Below are positions 36,080-48,060 of a stretch of 64,000 bases of DNA, piece by piece (position 1 is the first letter of the stretch; every line of letters starts with the position of its first letter). The DNA is taken from the NCBI GenBank assembly GCA_964023275.1, contig OZ029916.1, forward strand, positions 10,904,607 to 10,968,606. The letters run 5' to 3'. A model generated the notes under the pieces. That model was given only the letters and a program-made list of their open reading frames with translations, was not told the DNA's origin and did not search any database. A program made the translations under genes and the position numbers. Source of the DNA: Norana najaformis. Its lineage: Eukaryota > Annelida > Clitellata > Crassiclitellata > Hormogastridae.

Positions 36080-36900
36080 TTCCAAGATGATGGTGTTAAT
36101 CTTAGATGAAATCTACATTGCCAAGCGCGTGGAATACCGTGAAGAAGGTATGCACAGATTACCTGAAGACTTCAGAGTTGCTTGATCGATTGGGATTCAG
36201 CTATGTCTTCTTATTAAGTCTTGGTTTGGAAGGTTGCGCCAGCCGAGAAGTGCGAACTGACTGCTACTTCTCTACGAAGCAAGTGCTAGAAAGTGACCGC
36301 AAAATCCGCACTTTTTGTTGCTGAAGTTGTTTAGCGTCTCAATCGCTGAGATCGATGCAGCTAATCAGGTTTTAGCCTCAGCTTGTCAGGGCGAATCCAT
36401 CCTAACAGCTGGTACCATTTGTGGTGCCTTGACCTTAAAGTATGAGCCAACATGAAGCGATGACAACACCAATGTCTACATCAGTGATGCCATTGTTAGA
36501 CCCATTGTCAAAAGAACTTAGTGTAATTTTTGCAAAGAATCTTTGATCGGTGAGGACAACCCAGGTCGCGCAGAATTTGGACATGCAACACAGACAGAAG
36601 CAGCAGCATTTCTTAAGGGGATCAGCCGCAGTCTTTTGACGCTCACAAATTTTACATTCATGTTGCCCCTGCATTGTTGTAATTTGAGAAGTTGCGCTGC
36701 AATGCAGATCTAATGGCAAAGTTTTTAAAATTCTTTAGCTCAAAGTGAAGGACCAAGCAACATATAACGAGCGGTTTCTTCATTCGATATTTGGAACCGA
36801 CTTATGAAGAAATGGCCATAACGTGCAGGAACAGCTCTTTGGCAGATTCTTTAACTGCATGGCAATAAATCCTGTCAAAGATCTATAACACGAACCTTAG
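36080..36900 (+). mobile_element. Possible P-element/THAP9-like transposase relic
   Basis: Broken frames contain EIYIAKRVEYREEG near 36110, and YISDAIVRPIVKRT then CNFCKESLIGED near 36475-36550. The latter resembles the YIAGYVxRxL...CxxC motif near the C terminus of P-like transposases. Multiple stops and at least two frame changes occur, and no terminal inverted repeats were found. This is a tentative reading. Confidence 0.3.
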
Positions 36901-37750
36901 GAAAAGAAAAGAAAAATTGCCAAGCTCTCAAGAGCTTTACGGTGAAGTCTATCATGATGTCTTCTCACAGTGAAGTCTGTGCTGGCATCTTCTTATCTGA
37001 GATAGGTAATTTAAATGGCATAAATTCTGTTTTAACTCCGCCACTCTTCTGCTCTATTTTTCATCTACTCTTCTGAATATACAAGTGGAGTTTGGCATAT
37101 TTTTACTGCTTACCCTGAACAATTTGCTGCTATTTTAAGAGCCTTGGTACTTTTGAAAGACTACATACAAATCTAGAAATATGAATGAATGCATTTTTTA
37201 TCTTATTTGATATTTAAAAATTGATTTAATGTGGCTGTGGAAGCACTGTACAAGACTTATTCTGCCCTGTGTCTTTCACTGTAGCAGTCAGCCTCCAACA
37301 GTTAAGGCCTGCTGGCACTTGGCTGTCTTTGCACCAGCACACTAGATCACTTTTCTATGGCAGGTGCTCGTACCTGTCCATTTCCTCTGACGACCCACTA
37401 AACAAACCACGCACGTTCGCTGTTGCATACACACACATCTACATGCATCTTCATATACGCATATACATGTGTACACAAATAGGAATATTATATTCGATTG
37501 TGCTTTTGTCTGCGCGTTTGTGCACCCGTTGCTTGATGAGTTATGTATGAGTATGTCTTTCACGAAGCTATACGCCAAATCTAATCTATATATAAGTAAA
37601 GCAATATATAAAAAATATATATATGGGTGTAATATATGTGTAAAATGACCCTGCATTCTATCATATACTTTAAAATTTCTGCGTCTATTGTCCACAGAAT
37701 GCAAATGACCTTGACTCGGTTAGAGGCCAACGTAGAGCTGAAGTCGGGAT
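36901..37750. other. No gene seen
   Basis: AT-rich. A ta/ac-rich stretch lies at about 37425-37475 and (TA)n at about 37600-37625. Confidence 0.4.
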
Positions 37751-38636
37751 CTCTTTTGACAGCTGACTTTTTCGTGTTCAAAGGTGATCCAAAAGATGAT
37801 CTAATCGATGATCTAAAAGATGATCTCTTTTGACAGCTGACTTTTTCGTGTTCAAAGATGATCCAAAAGATGATCCAAAAGATGATCCAAAAGATGATCT
37901 AAAAGGTGATCTAGAAGATGATCTCTTTTGACAGCTGACTTTTTCGTGTTCAAAGATGATCCAAAAGATGATCCAAAAGATGATCTAAAAGGTGATCTAG
38001 AAGTTGATCTCTTTTGACAGCTGACTTTTTTGTGTTCAAAGATGATCCAAAAGATGATCTAAATGGTGATCTAGAAGATGATCTCTTTTGACAGCTGACT
38101 TTTTCGTGTTCAAAGATGATCCAAAAGATGATCAAAAAGTTGATCAAAAAAGATGATCCAAAAGATGATCCAAAGATGATCTAAAAGGTGATCTAGAAGA
38201 TGATCTCTTTTGACAGCTGACTTTTCGTGTTCAAAGATGATCCAAAAGATGATCCAAAAGATGAACCAAAAGATGATCCAAAAGATGATCTAAAAGGTGA
38301 TCTAGAAGATGATCTCTTTTGACAGCTGACTTCTTCGTGTTCAAAGACGATCCAAAAGATGATCAAAAAGATGATCAAAGAAGATGATCAAAAAGATGAT
38401 CCAAAAGATGATCTAAAAGGTGACCTAGAAGATGATCTCTTTTGACAGCTGACTTTTTCCTGTTCAAAGATGATCCAAAAGATGATCAAAAAGATGATCC
38501 ATAAGATGATCTAAAAGGTGACCTAGAAGATGATCTCTTTTGACAGCTGACTTTTTCGTGTTCAAAGATGATCCAAAAGATGATCTAAACGATGATCTAA
38601 AGGATGACCTAAACGATGATCTAAAAGACGATCTCT
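37751..38636. repeat. Nested tandem array: 12-bp units inside 74-123-bp units
   Basis: A constant block, gatctcttttgacagctgac followed by tttttcgtgttcaaa, occurs nine times. The gacagctgac core is at 37758, 37832, 37930, 38016, 38090, 38212, 38321, 38444 and 38542. Between the blocks lie variable numbers of a 12-bp unit, gatgatccaaaa, and its variants gatgatctaaaa and ggtgatctagaa. Spacings are 74, 98, 86, 74, 122, 109, 123 and 98 bp, close to steps of 12. Predicted peptides from it are low-complexity and are not called. Confidence 0.95.
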
Positions 38637-39828
38637 ATATGAGTGTGTTTCCTGTCGTCTATGCATATATGGTGTCTGTGCCTAAGTGCATTGCCGTGTA
38701 GTGCAGTGTTTCAGCTTCGATGATAATTATTTAAAAGGGCAACTACGTTGTTTCTTGTTGCCCATGGAGATGACATTTGAAGCAGCAAATCAGCAGCAGC
38801 CTCTTGATGGCCATCTGTTTCGGTTTCATAATGGCATTTTCTTTACGCAGCATATCCGCAGATTTTTAAAGCCTGGTTATCAGACAGAAGGAATTCGGTT
38901 ACTAGACCCGAACTTTCCCCTAAGGTTTCCATAACAAAACACAAACCGTCGCCTCCTGTTGACAACAATAGCCAAACTTACGTCTTTGATCTCATGACTA
39001 AGACCCACATCATCGGTTTAGATATCTAAATCAAGATTCAAATTTTGACCTTAGGACATCTAGCGCTAAGCAAACAAAGATGAGTCTTGAGTCCAGAATT
39101 AACTGGTAACAGGTAAATCAAATAGGAAACAGAAAATGTCAAAGTCTATGCGATCAGTGACCGAGAAAGAACGATGAACTGTCGAGAGCGGCTTTAACCG
39201 TCATTCAGTTCATATCGGTAGACGTCTTAGTGTTTGAGGGGCTTTGCTTACAAAGGACTTCGCAGTTTCAGGAATATTCATCAACTACGAACGAATAGCG
39301 ACTAAGATCTTGACGGTAACCGCAGCCAATGCCACGAAGTAACCGTAGCATAATGGTACATTAGAATGTACGGCTGCTATAAAATGCACGGCTATGTGAG
39401 AAGGTGCAGTTGCATTGGAGCACGTTGAATTGGATAAAAGATAATTGCACATTATAGCACACATAATAATAAAAATGCACGTTTATGAGTAGGAATTTTG
39501 GTGTGTAAGTAGGTTAGTCTATAGCGGACAGATGCTGGAAACTTCGGTAGGTGAATGCAAGCATACGCTTATCCAAAGGCCTCTCCTTCCTAGTCTTCAG
39601 TAACTGTCGACCAAATCGACCTTAAAGAAGCACGAAGCTTCCGATATCTACCAAGGTCTATCAGGTCAGTGCGCCATGGGAAATTGGTGAAATGCGACCA
39701 ATTCGTTATGATTGCGCCATCTACCGAATGGCCGTGAATGTCACAGCGCAGACATGTTAGGCGTTGTCGACTGACCAATCAGAGAGAATTCTGGTGTACT
39801 GGCGCCGTCTAGCGAATGTCCCTGCTAG
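38637..39828. other. No gene seen
   Basis: The 3' flank of the GPCR gene. An open frame at 38686-38934 has no motif. No repeat recognised. Confidence 0.4.
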
Positions 39829-40758
39829 CTAGAGAGTCGTGTTGAGCATTCTCATGGATATCTGGCGAAGGAGGAAGATCTTGTGCGCTGGGTCCCTGCC
39901 TCGCGACATCGATGGCCACCAACTGCCTCTCTGCCAGCAGCAGATGAGGTCAGCGACGGTGCGCCGGAAGTGGAAGTTGAGGATAACGTAGAGAATGAAG
40001 TTGAAGGAGAAGTTGATCGTCTGAAGTACGTTGGTGACGTTGACGGCGATGACGAGCCACTCCCTACGACTGCCGAGCGGAAGTTGGTTCTGGACGAAGA
40101 GCAGGAGTTCTGCGGGAGATACGAGCAGGATGTAGGTGACGATGATCGTGATGAGGGTCGTTGTGATGCGGTGGTTCGTGCGCAGGTGGTTGGCGCGCAC
40201 GCGGTACAGCTGACGGACGCGCGTCGATTCACTGAGCGCGCGAACGAGGCCGATGTTGCAGACGGCTAGCGTCGACAGCGGACAGACAATGCCGAAGCCG
40301 AAGTAGATCCAGGCGTAGACGGTCGACGCCAGGTGGTTCTGCGTCAAGTAGCCGAGGTTCTGGATGTGGATCTGTCGTCCTTCGTCGCAGGCCAGTGTCT
40401 CTATGTCGTGTTCGAAGAAGCGCGGCACGTTGAAGATGACGCAGCACAGACAGACGCAGACGATCGTCACCTTCGTTCCGCTCAGACTCACCAGCCGAAG
40501 CATCCGAAACGGACGACAGATGGCCAGGTAGCGGTTCGTCGCCATGGTGACGGTGAGCCAGGTGCTCGCTAGGATGAGGGTGTTGATGACTGCGCCGCTA
40601 TACGATCGGTAGATGAGCTCGAAGTTCTTGGTCGGGTAGGCGATGCGCTCCTCGCCGAGGAGACCGTGAGGCAGGAGGCAGATGCAGAGCAGAAGATCGG
40701 AGGCGGCCAGAGTGCGAAGCCCGAGGTGAACACTGCGCTCAGCTCCGTCACAAATCAC
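39829..40758 (-). CDS. Peptide-type class A GPCR, exon 2 (TM2 to C terminus)
   Basis: An acceptor (gtctgtgcag) before 40758 joins in phase 0 to the exon ending at 44505. The exon codes 309 residues. TM2 carries LAASDLL with the sodium-site Asp (residue 118 of the joined protein). TM3 ends TVTMATNRYLAICRPF, with Asn in place of the E/D of the E/DRY motif. TM4 starts KVTIVCVCLCC, ECL2 contains LACDEG, and TM5 starts FGFGIVCPLST. TM6 has ILLVSPAELLLF without CWxP. TM7 has INFSFNFILYVILNFHFRRT, where NFILY replaces NPxxY. The tail is about 35 residues ending RMLNTTL. The pattern fits FMRFamide/myosuppressin-type invertebrate neuropeptide receptors. The ligand is unknown. No cysteine is present at the top of TM3 (Arg148 by count). 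Confidence 0.88.
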   Translation of the reverse strand: MICDGAERSVHLGLRTLAASDLLLCICLLPHGLLGEERIAYPTKNFELIYRSYSGAVINTLILASTWLTVTMATNRYLAICRPFRMLRLVSLSGTKVTIVCVCLCCVIFNVPRFFEHDIETLACDEGRQIHIQNLGYLTQNHLASTVYAWIYFGFGIVCPLSTLAVCNIGLVRALSESTRVRQLYRVRANHLRTNHRITTTLITIIVTYILLVSPAELLLFVQNQLPLGSRREWLVIAVNVTNVLQTINFSFNFILYVILNFHFRRTVADLICCWQRGSWWPSMSRGRDPAHKIFLLRQISMRMLNTTL

Positions 40759-43000
40759 CTGCACAGACATTCTCATCTACTGTAAACAAACAGTGTCAGG
40801 TGTCAGGCGTCAACACATATGGCACCAGTTGAATGCCCAGTTCACGTTGGTCTTAAAGCGATGTTCCAGAAATCAGGAACAGATGAAATCAGTGAACTAC
40901 TGCGAAACTCAGTGTAGACGTCTTTCATCCTCTTCACCTACATATCTCTATTTTCACTCCCTACTGAAGACTGAAATGTTCAGGCTTTCACATCCAGTGC
41001 GCCGCCTTCTTGGCGCAGCGCTGTAGCAAATTTTACCAAGATTTAGTAGTAAGTAAGTAAGTAAGACATTTGTTAACACGCCATATGTCCATCGGCTGAA
41101 TGAGGAATCGTAGGCGTGGATGAGTCACTTCGGTCAGACAACAAAAGCAAAGACGGTACAAATAGGTCTTAAGCCGCTTTACGAAAATGTCTAATGAGAT
41201 GTTGTTGTGAGTAACGTGAAGTAAATATTTGCTCATAACTCGAAAGACTTAATTCGTCAAAGTCGCAGATTCAGTAAAAGACCATAAGCTGCTAAACAAA
41301 AAGTCGGAGAAGAAAAGAACGACTACAGGAGGTGTTGGATTAGAGAGACATAGAATCACTCTGAAGAAGATATTTACTGCTGGAGCAACAGTGAAAAACT
41401 CGCAGAGAGATCCGCAGAGATACTGGGGCAAGTGACTGAGTGCATATGCGGCCGTCTTTAAGAGTAAAAACATCGTCATAATTCGAAATCTTGCCATTAC
41501 AATAATTCTGTCGCAGGTAGGCGCGTATAATGAAGATATAGTTGAAACAACGTTCCCTCTAAGGTTAGAAGGTTGCTGAGCGCTGAGCAGATTGTACTGA
41601 GCAAGCGTAAAAATGACCTGAGCACAAAATTGTGATCAGGACTTTATTTTCAACTGTTATTTATGAAATCTTATTTTTGTTATGGTATATAATATTAGGC
41701 ATTTTATTATTGGAAGAATGTCAAAATTATTTTAATAACTTTGATAAAACAGACGTATATAGATAACATTTTATTTTAAAACAATCAAATTTCAGCTATT
41801 TATAGCTATAGGTTCCAGAGATAGGTAATCATAAACAATATAGATACCAGTTTTATTTTCTGCAATAAGTGTCTATAATTATGCAATGACTTTATAAATT
41901 TAAAATGCTCTTATTAGTTCTACAAAGTAAATACTTTTTTTATTTCAAGTCATTTCTCGGAGTCTCTCCTATTTTAAACAGGATCAAATAAACGTATCAG
42001 CTGTTTTGAACAATCTTATAATTTTTCTCTTCTGATTTTGTTGTTTTTCCAATAATTGTACACTATCACGAACTGAGCAACTGATACGGAACAGAGGCTG
42101 ACAAGACATTGAGTCAGTGACCCATATATATAAAATGTGAAACAGATGCAAAAAGAGAGTTACAGTGGGAGTGTCAAGGGCTGGATTTATATACGAGCTC
42201 AAAGAGGGCTTAATTTTAAACCCTCCTTGTCATGCTCTGCATTCCTGCATATAATTTTATCGGAGATCGGATATCAAGGCATTCAACCATTAGGCCTACT
42301 CTCTGTTTGGAGCTGGGTCTTCGTAGCATTAAGACATCTGTGTCCCAGCTGTTAAATATCAATTACAATTCTTAATTCTATGTTGTTATTCATATTCTAT
42401 ATGAAAGGATGAAATTTATTCTCCTTGCCAAGAATGAAATTATCTACGCTGAGAACACTTTTAGTGCGCGCCATGATGAAAGCTGCTGCGCGCGCGCACG
42501 CGGGCAGCTTACAGGGAACGTTGATTTGAAATTCAATTTCCGAGTTGCATAAACAATGATTTCCAAGAACTATGCCGAAGATGCCCGCTGACGATAATAA
42601 TTCGAATTCGGATATAAAATCTGGAAATTATAAACTACATTCGAGTCCCTAGAATAGGAAATGAACTTCATGCAAAACGACTGGCGACAGTATATCATGA
42701 CAAAGCGGTAGGGATACAGCATAGTTGAGATCTTCCAAGAGGAAGGCAACGTTGTCAGGGCTTATGTTTGATGTAAAGTTTATTAAAATAATAATTGTAG
42801 ATGTAGTGAAAAGTTGTAAAAACAATGAGGGTTTAACTTTGTGCATATTGTGGACTGTATTATGTCGGATAATTTAGCTTATGTATTTGTGTAATTAATT
42901 CCTACGGAACACTGGGAAACAGTTGGATGTAATTAACAAGAGGTGGATAGGACGCCCGTAGTTGACAGGTAGAAGTAAACGAGAGAGAGGAAGAGTGAAA
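40759..43000. other. GPCR intron, no element recognised
   Basis: AT-rich intron. No repeat or exon recognised on either strand. Confidence 0.4.
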
Positions 43001-43001
43001 G

Positions 43002-43063
<62 letters not shown>
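43001..43063. repeat. (GA)n microsatellite
   Basis: About 60 bp of near-perfect GA dinucleotides inside the GPCR intron. Confidence 0.95.
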
Positions 43064-43064
<1 letters not shown>

Positions 43065-43610
43065 GGGCAGAGGGATGCTGATCGGATGGCGAAAGGGAGA
43101 AGTTGGGTGATTGACAGATGAAGGGGAAAGTTAAGGAAGGGTGCGAAGCGAAGAAGGCATTCGCTAAACAACGGTCGAAAGAGGCGTTAGGTTCCGGAGA
43201 ACAGAAGAAAAATAATAAACCTGTATCTCTTAAACGGACCTCGCTAGACTGATAGGCCGATGCGAATCATAGACTCTGATTTTGCTGAATTTGCTGTATA
43301 TAACGGTATACATAGTTGTAATATACGTGTGAAAGAAAGAATCGGTGTTACGTCTCTGTACGGTCGGACTGATCCATTCACGAACCCGCGTGCTGTTAAA
43401 GGCATAAAGTCCCCCGAAGATAAAGCCTCTGATCAATAGCACCGCTCGCCCCCATATCCTGAAAGGAGACTTGTGTTCGCCAGCGACCCTTGATGCGCAG
43501 GACTCACAAACAAACTCATCTTTCAGTACAGTAGACTTAAACTTTGTTACTTGCCACCGTCAATTAACAGTTGCATATCTAAGCGAAAGATCTAAAACGT
43601 TCTCTTCAAA
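43064..43610. other. GPCR intron, no element recognised
   Basis: Nothing recognised. Confidence 0.4.
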
Positions 43611-43702
43611 CAAACATCCAGCTATTTTGCATTTTAAAATAATTTCGAAATAGGAACAAACATCCAGCTATTTTGCATTTTAAAATAATTTCGAAATAGG
43701 AA
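43611..43702. repeat. 46-bp perfect tandem duplication
   Basis: The unit caaacatccagctattttgc... ending ttcgaaataggaa occurs twice in direct succession (43611-43656 and 43657-43702) without a mismatch. This implies a recent duplication or an assembly artefact. Confidence 0.95.
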
Positions 43703-44504
43703 ATCATCTATAGGGCTTATAATATATATATAATATATATATATATATAAGTCTATTAACAGCAGGTTATAACAAAGAACATCGATATTGTAAAAGGCCT
43801 AAATGCCCTAAAGTAGGCCTACCAAAGAGATGCTGATAAAACGACTCACATCGTTACATGGTTCTGTGAACATCATCCTATCGTCGAACACTTATATGAT
43901 TTTCCTGGTTTAAAGTCAGTGCATAATCTATCGTTTCATCTACATGTGCGCATGTTTATAATCTTACGCTGCTCAAATCACAAAATATTACGTTGATTTT
44001 TATTAAGTTATTTAGCATAAATGTGTAAGAAACGATTCGCAAGAATTCGTGTAAAGCGGGTTGCATTAATGTAGTTGGAAAGGAATCAGTGACGTATGAT
44101 TCGTGTCAGTAATAATGCTGTTCGTACTTATCTTTTGTTCATGTACTAGCATGGCTATACATAACAAAACGTGACTGACCAGTGGTCAAATTTTCTTATT
44201 TATAGCCCAACTCGTACATGAACAAAGACCAGCATCATCACCGGGCGTTCTGGTGTAAACTCAGCCCTCAATCCATCTGGGGTGAATACCAGCGCCAGTT
44301 GTAGGATTTTAAAAGGTTGTTGGATTGTTGTCTTTGTGTTTCAGTCCAAAGAAGGCTCGGGACGAGGATCGTTACAAAGGCAGAGGAAAAGCTACAGAGG
44401 AGGAGGGTTTTAAAAGTGTTCCACCTTTACCTTTGCCATTATAACAATCCATCAACAGCAGGTAACTCATGCATAGACTTAAGTCTTAATAGACTCAAAA
44501 TCAC
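43703..44504. other. GPCR intron, no element recognised
   Basis: A short (TA)n lies at about 43722-43749. Nothing else recognised. Confidence 0.4.
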
Positions 44505-44795
44505 CTGGAGTCGTTTTCTCGATAGAACGAGAAGTGTGAGTAAATTTCCGAAAATGCCGAAGACACAGATTCCTGAGACGATGTATGTCTTAATGAATGA
44601 GATCGTCCAACCCTGCGGATAGGAGCCCCCGGGTGACTCCAGCACTCGGCAGAAGGTCTCGTTCCCATCCGGTCCTTCTTCTTCGGGCGCTGTCTCACTT
44701 CCGTCCTGGAACAAGGCCAAGGACGACAAACCGAAAGCAGAGGCTTCCGGGAGACGAACTTCCTGCTTGTCATGGCAACCGTTGAAAAGGAGCAT
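44505..44795 (-). CDS. Peptide-type class A GPCR, exon 1 (N terminus and TM1)
   Basis: An ATG at 44795 starts a 97-residue exon ending at donor cgactccag/gtgatt. An extracellular N terminus of about 65 residues has one N-glycosylation site (NET, Asn45), and Cys7 and Cys49. TM1 contains VSGICVFGIFGNLLTLLVL with the conserved GN (Asn84 equals 1.50), followed by SRKRLQ, the first intracellular loop. Phase 0 joins to the exon at 40758, where VICDGAERSVHLGLRTLAASD completes the loop and enters TM2. No signal peptide is needed in this class. Whether a 5' non-coding exon exists cannot be seen. Confidence 0.8.
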
Positions 44796-47063
<2,268 letters not shown>

Positions 47064-47128
47064 CTCTCTCTCTCTGCCTCTCTCTCTCTGCGTCTCTCTC
47101 TCTCTCTCTCTGCGTCTCTCTTTCTCCC
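47064..47128. repeat. (CT)n microsatellite with TGCGTC interruptions
   Basis: CT dinucleotides interrupted at intervals by tgcctc and tgcgtc. Confidence 0.9.
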
Positions 47129-47887
47129 TATCGGCCTTGGGTCCGTAAAATTTCCATGGGTCCCACCGGACAATTTGTTCTGACGCAGGTGCTGATAGCA
47201 GAGACGATTTGCTTCAGCACCCGGTTATTTCTAAAGGAAAAGCAGACGAGGAATTGAATTCCCTGGGCACAATTTATTCTATGCAAGACGCCTTCGTTGA
47301 AAGACGCGGCTTCTTCGATGCGGCCATTGGGCATTCAATATGGCGCTTCAGAAAGGACTAAATTTAGACGTTTTTTGCAAACAGTGATGGCATACAGGAG
47401 TAGGAAAATGTAGGGCGTAAGAAATAAACAATACTTTTTTATGCAGTTTGACAAATTATAATATTTAATGACCATATATTTCGAAAAGAAGTTCATTCAA
47501 AGACTTTGTTTTAAGTAGAAGGTACTGGTTTTCTTGGAAGCTAGTTGTGGCTTCATCATCCTGAAATGCTGACGTCACTTGAGACCAATAAAACTGACTC
47601 CTATTTCAGACTACAATAAGCAACAGACAAGTGATTGTTTCCGCAAATGAGACTCGGAGCTTTTCAGATGCTCTTGATGAACATCGATTAGTTTAGATCA
47701 CATTACCTTTTACCAGAGCCGGATTAGCCACTCGCAGAGCCCCATGCAAACGAAGCGCAGGTGGGGCCCTGGTGTACTGCGCACGAGTTGATTGGATGCC
47801 TCGAAGACCTGCTACGTCAAAGCGTAGAAAACTACACAAAAACTATTTCAATTTGTAAGATGGTCATGATCCAAATTTTATTTGATG
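47129..47887. other. No gene seen
   Basis: An open frame at 47128-47334 (minus) has no splice or family support. Confidence 0.35.
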
Positions 47888-48060
47888 CATGGCAGCTGAT
47901 TGGTTAAAGCGCTCGGCTAGTACGAGTTCGAGCCTCCTCTGATATGGTTACTGTGTAGGATCTTTGTGTAAGTCCTTCACTCACAATTGCTTTGCACCTA
48001 AGATTCAGATTTACTGACCTTGCGCGTAACAAATCCAATATAATAATAATAATAATAATA
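47888..48060 (+). mobile_element. SINE family 1 copy abutting a LINE
   Basis: The tRNA-like head has lost its anticodon arm (tggttaaagcgctcggctagtacgagttcgagcc). The shared body ggttactgtgtaggatcttt and aagtccttcactcacaattg follow. After a short unique stretch comes (AAT)n, and the LINE coding sequence begins directly at 48061. Confidence 0.75.
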
